From positions 620,001 through 684,000 of the forward strand of contig WOAB01000126.1 of NCBI GenBank assembly GCA_027886185.1: a DNA stretch of 64,000 nt. Direction: 5' to 3'. A model generated the notes under the pieces. The model searched no databases. It saw nothing but the letters and a program-made list of their open reading frames with translations, and was not told the origin of the DNA. This document shows, piece by piece, positions 33,909-46,272 of the stretch. This stretch comes from Rheum nobile (lineage: Eukaryota > Streptophyta > Magnoliopsida > Caryophyllales > Polygonaceae). The position numbers and the translations under genes were made by a program. Numbering within the stretch: position 1 is the stretch's first letter; the number at the start of each line of letters is the position of its first letter.

Positions 33909-35864
33909 GTGCTACACCAAGAGAAGAGGCCCATTGCATATTTCAGTGAGAAGCTCACAGGGGCCACACTCAATTATCCCACCTACGACAAAGAGTTGTA
34001 TGCCCTCATACGCGTGCTAAAGACTTGGCAACATTACCTTTGGCCGCGTGAATTTGTCATCCACAGCGACCACGCCGCGTTGAGCTACTTGAAGAGTCAA
34101 GCCCACCTCAATCGACGCCATGCTCGCTGGGTGGAGTTTCTGGAGACATTTCCTTATGTCGTAGTTCACAAGAAAGGAAAAGAGAACATTGTTGCTGATG
34201 CGTTATCTCGAAGGTATGTTCTCTTGACTCATGTGCAAACTAAAGTTTTGGGTTTTGCTTTAATTAAAGAATTGTATGCTAGTGATCCTTTCTTTGCCCC
34301 TATTTTAGAGCATTGCCTGAGATCGCGTGAGTATGAGTCCTATTTCCTTTCTGAGGGTCATTTATACAAGGCTAGCCGCCTTTGCATCCCTAGGTCTCCC
34401 ATTAGGCTCCTTTTGATTCAGGAAGCACACGAAAGTCGTGGACACTTTGGGATTAGTAAGACCTTGGCCGTGTTAAGAGAACATTTCTTTTGGCCTAAGA
34501 TGACCCACCAAGTGACTAGGTTTTGTAGAAGTTGTGTGACTTGCCAGAGAGCCAAAGCTAGGTCTAGTCCTCACGGCCTCTACACTCCTTTGCCCATACC
34601 GAGTGCCCCCTGGGAAGATTTGTCTATGGATTTCATCACGGGTTTGCCCCTCTCTAGACGAGGTAAAGACTCAATTTTTGTGGTCGTAGATAGGTTTTCT
34701 AAGATGGCACATTTTATTGCTTGTAAGACAACCCATAGTGCTAGTGAGATTACAGATCTATTCTTTGTGCATGTGGTGCGTCTTCATGGAGTCCCGCGTA
34801 CTATAATGAGTGATAGGGATTCTAAGTTCGTTGGTAATTTTTGGAGAACTCTTTGGGGTAAGCTAGGCACCAAACTCTTATTCTCTACTAGCTACCACCC
34901 CCAGACCGATGGCCAAACGGAGGTCACGAATATAACCCTAGGAGCCCTCCTTCGCGCGATGCTTAAAGCCAACCCTAGGCATTGGGAGGACTTACTTTCA
35001 CTTGTCGAGTTTTGTTACAATAGATGCAGGCACACGGCGACCAAGTTGACACCGTTCGAAGTGGTGTATGGCATGAACCCCTTGACACCACTAGATCTGT
35101 CGCCACGACCACTACGTGACCCAGTGCATGTCTCCGCCGCCAACCGCGCCGAGCAAGTGCAGGAGCTTCATCGACGCACCAAGGAGCATCTGGAGAGGAG
35201 GGCCATGCAGTATGCCTCGCAGAAGAATTCTAGCCGCCGCCGCATCGTCTTTGCCCCCGGAGACCTTGTCTGGGTACATATGCGAAATGAGAAATTCCCC
35301 GCGCGGCGCAAGCACAAATTGGCACCACGTGGAGATGGCCCCTTCCGCGTGATCAAGGCCATAAGAGACAATGCCTATCAACTCGAGCTCCCACCAGATT
35401 TTGGAGTCCATGCGTCCTTCAACGTGGCGGACTTAACACCATATGTTGAGCCAAAGTTTGATAATGGTGAAGCGGGGACGCTTCACAACCAAGTGGGGGA
35501 GGGTGATGTGACCCTGCCTCCCATGACGGCCCAAGACGAGGAAAAAGCCATGAGCCTACGCTCAGAGGGCCCAGTAACAATGTCTAGGTCCAAAGCCATC
35601 GCCTCCGCTGTCGCGTCTCTTGTTGCACACGTCGTCGCTGGCCAAGGAAGCCCAGACGCCAATCCAAGACTCTTCGTCCTCGTAACCATCGGCATCGGAA
35701 CAACGCGTTCTCCTCCGCCAGCATCGCGTGCACACACTCGCGAGTCCATCGACCCTTCGTCGTCGTCTCTCGTGGTGTGTGAATGCATGCCTTCACCGCA
35801 TTCTTTTAAGACAATTTCTATATTTGGTATTTCCAGCTTTGTTTTAGATAGTTTCCTTTTATAG
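33909..35864 (+). CDS. Gypsy 1 RNase H-integrase open frame
   Basis: 651 codons in the same frame as the upstream RT. RNase H motifs ([20 protein letters not shown]) come first. Integrase follows with an HHCC zinc finger (HESRGHFG ... CRSCVTCQ), the DDE core ([26 protein letters not shown]) and the GDLVWVH/GPFRV C-terminal module ending in DLTPY. No chromodomain is visible. The frame passes the LTR boundary at 35504 and continues about 120 residues into the LTR, including GPVTMSRSKAIASAVASLV, which resembles the CR motif of CRM elements. Likely not translated, because upstream frames are broken. Confidence 0.8.
   Translation: MLHQEKRPIAYFSEKLTGATLNYPTYDKELYALIRVLKTWQHYLWPREFVIHSDHAALSYLKSQAHLNRRHARWVEFLETFPYVVVHKKGKENIVADALSRRYVLLTHVQTKVLGFALIKELYASDPFFAPILEHCLRSREYESYFLSEGHLYKASRLCIPRSPIRLLLIQEAHESRGHFGISKTLAVLREHFFWPKMTHQVTRFCRSCVTCQRAKARSSPHGLYTPLPIPSAPWEDLSMDFITGLPLSRRGKDSIFVVVDRFSKMAHFIACKTTHSASEITDLFFVHVVRLHGVPRTIMSDRDSKFVGNFWRTLWGKLGTKLLFSTSYHPQTDGQTEVTNITLGALLRAMLKANPRHWEDLLSLVEFCYNRCRHTATKLTPFEVVYGMNPLTPLDLSPRPLRDPVHVSAANRAEQVQELHRRTKEHLERRAMQYASQKNSSRRRIVFAPGDLVWVHMRNEKFPARRKHKLAPRGDGPFRVIKAIRDNAYQLELPPDFGVHASFNVADLTPYVEPKFDNGEAGTLHNQVGEGDVTLPPMTAQDEEKAMSLRSEGPVTMSRSKAIASAVASLVAHVVAGQGSPDANPRLFVLVTIGIGTTRSPPPASRAHTRESIDPSSSSLVVCECMPSPHSFKTISIFGISSFVLDSFLL
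35491..35503 (+). other. Polypurine tract of Gypsy 1
   Basis: aagtgggggaggg immediately before the 3' LTR. It also lies within the pol reading frame. Confidence 0.85.
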
Positions 35865-36423
35865 TCTTTCTATCTCTTAGGGTTTGTGCCTATTGCATGC
35901 TTGCATGGGCTAGCCCTTAGGCTCGTTTCGGCCCAAGCCCATTAGGTCTTGGCCGAGATACATTGGCTATTTAAAGCCTCCTTTGTTCTTGTTATTTCTT
36001 CACGTTCAATTTTAATCAAGGTTTCAATTAGAGTGTTTATCCTCCTTCCCTTGATCGGACGTCACCCTCTATCTTCGCATCCCCTTCCCTCCGCCGCCGA
36101 CGCTACGGCAATTGCTTGATCTTTCAAGCCAAGTCTTCCTTTGTATCTCCCTTCCTTCGCAGTCGACGCTACGACACCCAAAGACTTGTCTTTTCAAGTC
36201 ATCTATCCCTCATCACATCGCTTCCGCCACCGCTATCTATTCATCCCATTCATCATTTCCACCGTTTCTATCACAATAACCATCGCGATCTCCCGCTCGC
36301 GAACCATCACCAACACTGCGTTCCACGACAGATTTGCCAGTGCCGAGTGACCTCCCAACCAAGAATAGATCCAAAGGTGTCACCTTGACAATTCGACTTG
36401 TCATCGGAGGCAAGAACACATCA
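35504..36423 (+). repeat. 3' LTR of Gypsy 1
   Basis: 920 bp, starts TGATGTGACC, ends acacatca. It lacks the ggtcca expansion of the 5' LTR. Confidence 0.9.
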
Positions 36424-37286
36424 ATAAGGGATGAAGGCTGCCATTGTTGGATGATTTGGCAAGGTTCCAACCTCACCATAAAAGTCACAAGTTCCATATC
36501 AAGCCAAGGACAACCTACTTTGCCAAGGAATTTGTAAGGTGAAGTGAATTTGGAGTTTGAATGTGAAAGTTTGGAAGTTAGGGCAAAACAAAGCACTTTG
36601 GGAAATTCTGGAAAGTTGGGGCTGACTTCATAAGATTCGGGAATACGCTGCAACGTCGTGTGGATTACCAGACGCTTAAAAAAAATTATAGCACGAGATT
36701 CTTTGATATAAAAACTCATTAAGGCAAGTTATCTTCGAATGTTATGTGCTTAGTTTAAATTAGGGCATCAGATTATGTAGGTAATTGAAAATATGAATGT
36801 GTGTATAATGGTAAGTAATTTTGTATGCTGGCTAGAATTTCATGCTAAGCGTGTTTTGATATATCTGTATGGGTTGATGGTTATTACACTAGTGAATGCA
36901 TGTGATGATCATGTTGTTTTTGAATTAATGTGGTGAGGTGGAATTGGCATGAACCCTTGAGGTTGATATTAAATAATGCATTGATGAGATCTGTGGTCTT
37001 ATGACTTGGTAACTGTGGCTGAAAACATTATGAATGTGAGTTGTTGACATTGATGCCTGTGGAATATTATTGGATGGTCGTGGATGCGTCTATGTGCGCC
37101 GACCACTGTTTATATCAACTTCTGTATTATGTTTTCTTGGACAGGTTCAAATTCTGGTTTTGCTATGGGACTGGTTTTAGTTGACACAGGTCGAATTCCT
37201 TCTTTCAAAATAGCATGAGGGAATTTCTGCAGGAAATTCCTAGTGCTGTAACTCCCCAATAAAAGGGCTAAAATTGGGGCATTACA

Positions 37287-40200
37287 GAATCATCCTATAT
37301 TGTCAAAATATTCAGGGGAAACAAATACCTAAGAGTTTGGGAGACAAACAATACTAAAACTACCGACGACATACCATTTACGACACATTGCACAACTTTG
37401 AGCGAAAGTTATGAGTTTCAAATTTTGTCAATTTCTTTTCGTGAATCATCTTATATTGTCAACATATTTGGGGAAATAAAGAGCTAAGAGTTTGGATGAC
37501 AAACAACACTAAAAACACCTACGTTTACCATCTACGACACAAGGCACAACTTTGAGCGACAGTTAAGGGTTTCACCTTTTGTCAATTTCATTCTGTGAAT
37601 CATCTTATATTGTCAAAATTTTGGGAGAAAACAAAGAGCTAAGAGTTTGGGCGACACAGAACACTAAAAACACCTACGATTTACCATTTACGATACAAGG
37701 CACAACTTTGAGCGAAAGTTACTAGTTTCAAAAAATTTCAATTTCTTTATGTGAATCATTTTATAATGTCAAAATATTGGGGGAAAACAAAGAGCTAATA
37801 GTTTGGGGAACAAACAACTCTAAAAACACCTAGGATTTGTCATTTACGACACAAGGCACAAGTTTAAGCGAGAGTTATGAGTTTCAAATTTTATCATTTT
37901 TTTATGTGAATCATCTATATTGTCAAAGTATTGGGGGAAACAAAGTGCTTAGAGTTTGCGCGACAAACAACACTAAAAACACCTAAGATTTACCATTTAC
38001 GATACAAGGCACAACTTTGAGCAAAAGTTAAGAATTTCATTTTTTATCAATTTCATTCCGTGAATCATCTTATATTGTCAAAATATTGGGGGGAAACAAA
38101 GAGCTAAGAGTTTTGGAGACAAACAACACTAAAAACACATATGATATACTATTTACGACATAAGGCACAACTTTGAGCGAAAGTTATGCGTTTCAAATTT
38201 TGTAAATTTCTTTCTGTGAATCATGTTATTGTCAAAATATTGGTGGAGAAAAAGTGTTAAGAGTTTGAGCGATAATCAACACTAAAAACACGTACTATTT
38301 TCCATTTACAATACAAGGCACAACTTTGGGCAAAAAATAAGAGTTTCAAATTGTGTCAATTTCAGTCCTTGAATCATCCTATTTTGTCACAATATTCGGG
38401 GGAAACAAAGACCTAAGAGTTTAGGAGACAAACAACACAAAAACTACCGACGATTTACCATTTGAGCGAAAGTTATGAGTTTCAAATATTGACAATTTCT
38501 TTTCATGAATCATCTTATATTGTCAACGTATTGGGGGAAATAAAGAGCTAAGAGTATGGATGATAAACAACATTAAAAACACCTACGATTCGCATTTACG
38601 ACAAAAGGCACACCTTTGAGCGAAAGTTATGAGTTTCAAATTTTGTCAATTTCATTCCGTGAATCATCTTATATTATCAAAATATTTGGGGGATGCAAAG
38701 AGCTTAAGAGTTTGGGCGACAAACAACACTAAAAACACCTACCATTTACCATTTACGACATAAGGCACAACTTTGAGCGAAAGTTAAGAGTTTTAAATTA
38801 TGTCAATTTCTTTTCGTTAATCATCTTATATTGTCAAAATATTGGGGGAACCAAAGAGCTAGGAGTTTGAGTGACAAACAACACTAAAAACACCAACGAT
38901 TACCATTTACGACACAAGGCACAACGTTGAGCGAAAGTTAAGAGTTTCAAATTTTGTCAATTTTTTTCCGTGAATCATCTTATATTGTCAAAATATTAGG
39001 GGGAAATAAAGAGCTAAGATTTTGTGCCGCAAACAACACTAAATAGACGTACTCTATACCACTTACGATATAAGGCACAACTTTGAGCGGATGTTAATAA
39101 TTTTAAATTTCTTCAATTTATTTCCGTGAATTATCTTATATTGTCCAAATATTGGGGGGAATCAAAGAGCTAAGAGTTTGACCGACAAACGACACTAAAA
39201 ACACATACTATTGACCATTTAGGATACAAGGCACACCTTTGAGCAAAAGTTATAATTTTTAAATTTTATCAATTTCATTCTGTGAATCATCTTATATTGC
39301 CAAACTATCGGAGGGAAACATAGAGCTAAGAGTTTGGACGACAAACAACACTAAAAACACCTACGATTTACCATTTATGACACAAGGCACAACTTTGAGC
39401 GAAAGTTATGAGTTTCAAATTTTGTCAATTTCTTGCTTTAAATCATCTTATATTTTCAAAATAATGGGGGAAACAAAGTGCTAAGAGTTTGTGTGACAAG
39501 CAACACTAAAAGCACATACTATTTACCATTTACAATACAAGGCAACACTTTGAGCAAAAGTTATGAGTTTCATTTTTTTATCAATTTCATTCTGTGAATC
39601 ATCTTATATTGTCAAAATATTCGGGGGAAACAAAGAGCTAAAAGTTTGGCAGACAAACAACACTAATAATACCTACGATTTACCATTTACAACACAAGGC
39701 ACAAATTTGAGCGAAAGTTATGAGTTTCAAATTTTTTCAAATTCTTTTCGTGAATCATCTTATATTGTCAAAATGTTGGGGGAAACAAATAGCTAAGAGT
39801 TTTGGTGACAAACAACACTAGAAACAAGTACTATTTACCATTTAAGATACAAGACACTACTTTGAGTGAAAGTTAAGAGTTTCAAATTTTGTCACTTTTA
39901 TTCTGTGAATCATCTTATATTGTCAAAATATTGGGGAGGAAAAAGAGGTGAGAGTTTGGCCGACAAACCGCACTAAAAAAATATACGAAAGTTATGAGTT
40001 ACAAATTTTGCCAATTTCTTGTTGTAAATGATTTAATATTTTCAATATATTGGGGGAAACAAAGTGCAAAGAGTTTGCGCGACAAACAACACTTAAAGCA
40101 CATACTATTTACCATTTACAATACAAGACAACACTTTGAGCAAAAGTTATGAGTTTCAATTTTTGTCAATTTCATTATTTGAATCTTCTTATATTGTCAA

Positions 40201-42901
40201 AATATTCGGGTGAAACAAAGAGATAAAAGTTTGGGAGACAAACAAAACTAATAATAACTACGATTTACCATTTACGACAGAAGGAACAACTTTGAGCGAA
40301 AGTTATGAGTTTCAAATTTTGTCAATGTCTTTTCACAAATCATCTTATATTGTCAAAATATTGGGGGAAACAAATAGCTAAGAGTTTGGGTGACAAACAA
40401 CACTAAAAAGAAGTACGATTTACCATTTACGATACAAGGCACTACATTGAGCGAAAGTTAAGAGTTTCAAATTTTGTCACTTTCATTCCGTGAATCATCT
40501 TATATTGTCAAAATATTGAGGATGAAAAAGAGGTAAGAGTTTGGCCGACACACAACACTAAAAAAATACGATTTACCATTGACACAACTTTGAGTGAAAG
40601 ATATGAATTTCATATTTTGTCAATTTCTTTTCGTGAATCATCTTATATTGTCAAAACATTGGGGGAAACAAAGAGCTAAGAGTTTTGGGCGACAAACAAC
40701 ACTAAAAACACGTACTATTTACCATTTACAATACAAGGCACAACTTTGAGCAAAAGTTAAGAATTTCAAATTTTGTCAATTTTATTCCGTGAATAATCTT
40801 GTATTGTCAAAATATTAGAGAAAACAACACTAAAAAAGAGCTAAGAGTTTGGCCGACAAACAACACTAAAAAACCTATAATTTACAATTTACGACACAAG
40901 GCACAACTTTGAGCGAAAGTTAAAAGTTTCAAATTTTTTCAATTTTTTTCCGTGAATCATCTTATATGTCAAAATATTGGGGGAATCAAAGAGCTTTGAG
41001 TTTGTGCGACAAATAACAGTAAAAACACCTACTATTTACCATTTACGACATAACGCACAACTTTGAGCGAAAGTTATGAGTTTCAAATTTTGTATGTTTC
41101 TTTCCGTGAATCATCTTATATTGTAAAAATATTTGGGGGAAAAAAGAGCAAAAAGTTTGGCCGACAAACAACACTAAAAAACCAATGATTTACCATTTAC
41201 GACACAAAGCACAACATTGAGTCAAACTTATGAGTTTAATATTTTGTAAATTTTTTTCCGTGAATCTTCTTATATTGTCAAAATATTAGGGGAAGAAAAG
41301 ATCTAAGAGTTTGGGCGACAAACACCACTAAAAACACCTACGATATAGTATTTACGACACAAGGCATAACTTTGAGCGAAAGTTATGAGTTTCAAATTTT
41401 GTCAATTTCTTTCCGGAAATCATCTTATATTGTCAAAATATTGGGGGGGGGGGAAATAAAGAGCTAAGAGTTTGTGCGACTAACGACACTAAAAAGGCAT
41501 ACTCTATACCACTTACGATATAAGGCACAACTTTGAGTGGAAGTTAAGAGTTGTAAATTTTGTCAATTTATTTCCGTGAATTATATTTTCAAAATATTGG
41601 GGGGAATCAAAGAGCTAAGAGTTTGACGGACAAAGAACAATAAAAACACCTACTATTGACCATTTAGGATACATGGCACACCTTTGAGCGAAAGTTATAA
41701 TTTAAAAAATTTGTGAACTTCATTCCAATAATCATGTTATATTGCCAAACTATTGGAGGGAAACAAAGAGCTAAGAGTTTGGACGACAAACAACACTAAA
41801 AACACCTACGATTTACCATTTACGATACAAGGCACTACTTTAAGCGAATGATAAGAGTTTCAAATTTTGTCACTTTCATTCCGTGAATCATCTTATATTG
41901 TCAAAATATGGGGGAGGAAAAAGAGGTAAGAGTTTGGCCGACAAACAACACTAAAAAAAATACGATTTACCATTGACGACACAAGGCATAACTTTGACTG
42001 AAAGATACGAATTTCATATTTTGTAAATTTCTTTTCGTGAATCATCTTATATTGTCAAAAGATTGGGGGAAACAAAGGGCTAAGAGTTTTGGGCGACAAA
42101 CAACACTAAAAACGCATACTATTTACCATTTACAATACAATGCACAACTTTGAGCGAAAGTTAAGAGTTTCAAATTTTGTCAATTTCATTCCGTGAATCA
42201 TCTTATATTGTCAAAATATTGGGGGAAAAAAGAGCTAAGAGTTTGGCCGACAAACAACACTAAAAAACCTATGATTTACAATTTACGACAAAAGGCACAA
42301 CTTTGAGTTTGGGCGACAAACAACACAAAAAACACCTACGATTTACCATTTACGACATAACGCACAACTTTGAGAGAAAGTTATGAGTTTCAAATTTTGT
42401 CAGTTTCTTTTCGTGAATCATCTTATATTGTAAAAATATTTGGGGGAAAAAAGAGCTAAGAGTTTGGCCGACAAACAACACTAAAAAACCAACGATTTAT
42501 CATTTACGACACAAAGCACAACTTTGAATGAAACTTATGAGTTTAAAATTTTGTCAATTTCTTTTCGTGAATCATATTATATTGTCAAAATATTGGGGGA
42601 AGAAAATATCTAAGAGTTTGGGCAACAAATAACACTAAAAACACCTACAATATAGTATTTACGACACAAGGCACAACTTTGAGCGAAAGTTATGAGTTTC
42701 AATATTTGTCAATTTCTTTTCGGGAATCATCTTATATTGTCAAAATATTTGGGGGAAATAAAGAGCTAAGAGTTTTGGCGACAAACAACACTAAAAAGAC
42801 GTACTCTATACCATCTACGATATAAAGCACAACAATAAGCGAAAGTTAGGAGTTTTAAATTTTGTCAATTTATTTCCGTGAATTATCTTATATTGTCAAA
42901 A
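37287..42901. repeat. ~155-bp satellite array, block 3
   Basis: About 36 monomers, mostly of the types with agagtttgggcgac or tttggccgac and caacactaaaaacacctac. Alternation of the two types is present but irregular. Some units are shortened or fused (for example 42300-42330, where a monomer start is joined after gcacaactttgag). A run of nine to ten g's occurs at 41446-41455. Confidence 0.95.
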
Positions 42902-43047
42902 GGATAAGTGTCATGTGAGAAAGATTAATATGGTATAAAATAAGAATGAATATAGATCATTGGATTAGAAATAAATCAAAGGTCATGATTGAACTTTCAT
43001 TAAAAGTCATGTGCCATACACATGTCTTTAATTCAAAGGTTTGACTA

Positions 43048-43170
43048 TTGGAGCACCACCACCGACCACCGGACCACCGTCGCCGGTCATCGGGCCACCA
43101 CCACTGGTCGCCGGACCACCGCCGGACCACCACCACCGGTCGCCGGACCACCGCCGACCACCAGACCACC
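43048..43170. repeat. GC-rich 'ccaccaccggtcgccgga' minisatellite
   Basis: Imperfect repetition of ccaccaccgg, tcgccgga and ccaccgccg phrases. It produces long chance open frames on both strands (glycine/tryptophan- or proline-rich) that are not genes. Confidence 0.75.
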
Positions 43171-43184
43171 CTTGGGTGCATGTG

Positions 43185-43875
43185 AACTCTATTAGAAGTG
43201 CAAGCCTTTGAGTGTGCATGCCTTTTGACTTTCAAGTACATGTGAAATCTAGTGCATGCTTTATGTGTTATTAGTAGATGCAAGTTTTATTGGGAGTGCA
43301 TGGAAATTCAACTGAAAAGTGCATACGAATTAGAAAATTGGTGCATGTAAATTCTACTAGGAGTGTGCATGTGAATTCAACCGGAAGTGCATGTAAATTC
43401 TATTGAAGTGCATGCCTTTGAGTGTACTTATATGTCTTTTGACTTTTGAGTGCATGTGAAATCAAGTGCATGCTTTATGTGTTGTGAGTGCATGCGAGTT
43501 CAACTAAGAGCGCATGTAAATTCTACTAAAGTGCATGCCTTTGAGTGTACTTATATGTCTTTTGACTTTTGAGTGCATGTGAAATCAAGTGCATACTTTA
43601 TGTGTTGTGAGTGCATGCAAGTTTAACTGAGAGTGTATGTAAATTCAACTGAGAGTGCATGCGAGTTATACATGCACAAAAATGTTAAATTCACATGCAC
43701 AATAATTCGCATGCACATTTAAGTCAACAACTTGCACTCCAATCCAAAAAAATACATGCACAAAATGTTGAATTTGCATGCACAGAAGTGTTGTATTCGC
43801 TTGCATTTTTCAAGTCATCGGCTTGCACTTTAGGCCTCCGGCTTGCACTTTGTCAGTAATGTTCAAAAAATAAAG
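43185..43875. repeat. Array of 'gtgcatg' words
   Basis: agtgcatgt/gtgcatgc words occur about 20 times, often with gaattcaac or aaattctac phrases, and on the opposite strand (catgcac) in the right part. One block (tttgagtgtacttatatg) is duplicated at about 43420 and 43540. Confidence 0.75.
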
Positions 43876-43988
43876 GCATACACAAAAGGGCCTCCGTGTT
43901 GCACTTTTTTTGAGCTTTTAATCTGATCTAAGGGTAGGAGCTATTCTTATTTTGTATTATAAGGGCCTTTCTCACCAGAATCGCACCC

Positions 43989-45252
43989 TTGTCAAAATAT
44001 CTGGGGGAATCAAAGAGCTAAGAGTTTGACCGATAAACAACACTAAAAACACCTACTATTGACCATTTAGGATACACGACACACCTTTGAGCAAAAGTTA
44101 TAATTTTTAAATTTTGTCAATTTCATTCCGTGAATCATCTTATATTGCCAAACTATTGGAGGGAAACAAATAACTAAGAGTTTGGACGACAAACAACACT
44201 AAAAGCACCTACGATTTACCATTTATGACACAAGGCACAACTTTGAGCGAAAGTTATGAGTTTCAAATTTTGTCAATTTCTTGCTTTAAATCATCTTATA
44301 TTTTCAAATTAATGGGGGAAACAAAGTGCTAAGAGTTTGTGTGACAAACAACACTAAAAGCACATACTATTTACCATTTACAATACAAGGCAAGACTTTG
44401 AGCAAAAGTTATGAGTTTTAATTTTTATCAATTTCATTATGTGAATCATCTTATATTGTCAAAATATTCGGGGGAAACAAAGAGCTAAAAGTTTGGCAGA
44501 CAAACAACACTAATAATACCTAAGATTTACCATTTACAACACAAGGCACAACTTTGAGCGAAAGTTATGAGTTTCATATTTTTTCAATTTCTTTTCGTGA
44601 ATCATCTTATATTGTCAAAATATTGGGGGAAACAAATAGCTAAGAGTTTTGGTGACAAGCAACACTAGAAACAAGTACTATTTACCATTTAAGATACAAG
44701 GCACTACTTTGAGTGAAAATTAAGAGTTTCAAATTTTGTCACTTTCATTCTGTAAATCATCTTATATTGTCAAAATATTGCAGAGGAAAAAGAGGTAAGA
44801 GTTTGGCCGACAAACAACACTAAAAAAATACGATTTACGATTGACACAACTTTGAGTGAAATATATGAATTTCATATTTTGTCAATTTCTTTTCGTGAAT
44901 CATCTTATATTGTCAAAACATTGGGGGAAACAAAGAGCTAAGAGTTTTGGGCGACAAACAACACTAAAAACACGTACTATTTACCATTTATAATATAAGG
45001 CACAACTTTGAGCGAAAGTTAAGAATTTCAAATTTTGTCAGTTTATTTTCATGAATCATCTTATATTTTTAAAATATTTGGGAAAAAAAAAACTAAGAGT
45101 TTGGTCGACAAACAACACAAAAAAACCAACAAATTACCATCTACGACACAAAGCACAACTTTAAGTGAAACTTATGAGTTTAATATTTCGTCAATATCTT
45201 TCCGTGAATCATCTTATTTTGTCAAATTTTTGGGGGAAGAATAGATCTAAGA
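43989..45252. repeat. ~155-bp satellite array, block 4
   Basis: About eight monomers continuing block 3 after the MULE. Interrupted at 45253 by Gypsy 2. Confidence 0.95.
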
Positions 45253-46272
45253 TGTTAATATCAAAGGATCGTGAAGCCACGGTGCAAGCTTTGCTCGTCG
45301 ATGGAGGTGGAATCGCCAATTAGGGTTTTCGGATGGACGATGGCGTGACGGAGGCTCGTAGGTGGGATGACGGCGGAGTTGTGGGGGATAGTAGGCACAA
45401 ACGGTCTTCTTATAGAGGGAAGAAGATATTCTTCCAGAAGTGAAAGGGGAGAAGAAGTGTGAGAGATGTACTCACTCGGCACACTTAGAGTTTTTGGACG
45501 TAAGAGATTAGAGAGAAAGCAAGAGAGATTTGACAAAGCAATTTTGTGTATTCTTACGTGAGCTTTTCAACTTTCAAAGAGCCTATATATAGGCTTACAA
45601 AAAAGGCAAGAACGCCTAAAAGAAATGTCAAAAGCCATGCATAAAACTAAACCCTAAATTTACTACCGAAATGTCCAATTTAGGTAACTTATTAACTTCA
45701 AATGTCAAATTCATCAAGCACATTAAAGATCCTCTCGGCCAAGGCTTGGGCCCATGATGGTGGGCTAAATGAGCCAGCCCAAAGTGGTTGGAGCGCCGAT
45801 CAAAGTGGTCCAGGTGGCTCGGCGCCCTTCTTTGAAGTTTACTTGCCGCTAGCGCCGTGCTCGCTGACGCCTTGTTATAGGCAAAGCACCAGGGCATGCC
45901 CGGCGTGGCTTAGGGTGGCTTGGCATGCCAGACCCTTGTGGAGATCTTGGAGAAGCTCCCTAGCTCTAGACCTTGTGATGGCGCCGGGAATTGCCTTGTC
46001 ATCTTGAGTGTTGGCCTTGGAGACACTTGTGCCCGGCGCGGCCGACGCCTTGGCCTTGTCTTGGCAAATGCCTTGCTTTGGCTTGGCTTTGGCTCAGCTT
46101 TGGCTCTCCCATACATGTCTTGGCCATCTCCAACTCCAAGTGTGTCCACCACATGCTCCGTGCTTTGATCCAGCTCCGGGTCCTCCATAGTTCCCATGGA
46201 GAGCTCCTTGGCGTCCACGTCCTCGGTGGCGCCTCCTCGGTGTCTTGGCCTTGATGTGGCAGGGTCACATCA
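45253..46272 (-). repeat. 3' LTR of Gypsy 2
   Basis: 1020 bp. On the minus strand it starts TGATGTGACCCTGCC at 46272 and ends in tattaaca at 45253. Confidence 0.93.

Larger units (their letters stand above)
28174..36423 (+). mobile_element. Ty3/Gypsy retrotransposon 1, decayed, CRM-like
   Basis: LTRs at 28174-29121 (948 bp) and 35504-36423 (920 bp), primer site at 29124, polypurine tract at 35491, and near-duplicate flanks atagg (28169) / ataag (36424). Internal order is gag, protease, RT, RNase H, integrase, as in Ty3/Gypsy. Roughly 35 LTR differences by eye (3.5-4%). The pol frame runs on into the 3' LTR. Multiple stops and frameshifts make it inactive. Confidence 0.9.
27680..37286 (+). 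mobile_element. Solo LTR (family A) split by a Gypsy element
   Basis: It starts TGAAATATCGC and ends GGGGCATTACA, with an exact target duplication gaatc (27675-27679 and 37287-37291) in the satellite. LTR DNA is 27680-28173 and 36424-37286, about 1.35 kb. Segments match the LTR at 57932-60374 in inverse orientation (for example the cgagcgtcgtagaa phrase at about 27771, and ccttggccagccgtga at 28151). No internal region of its own is present. Confidence 0.8.
42902..43988. mobile_element. Non-autonomous Mutator-like element (MULE)
   Basis: Bounded by an exact 9-bp target duplication ttgtcaaaa (42893-42901 and 43989-43997) in the satellite. The ends are imperfect inverted repeats: ggataagtgtcatgtgagaa against the reverse complement of the right end gggtgcgattctggtgagaa, with a shared aaaataagaat phrase farther in. 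A 9-bp duplication with long TIRs is the Mutator signature. It is 1087 bp long with no transposase, a GC-rich minisatellite and an array of gtgcatg words. Confidence 0.85.

Noticed and set aside
43028..43283. Minus-strand open frames rich in glycine and tryptophan
   Set aside because: They are translations of the GC-rich minisatellite in the MULE; no known motif, no start context.
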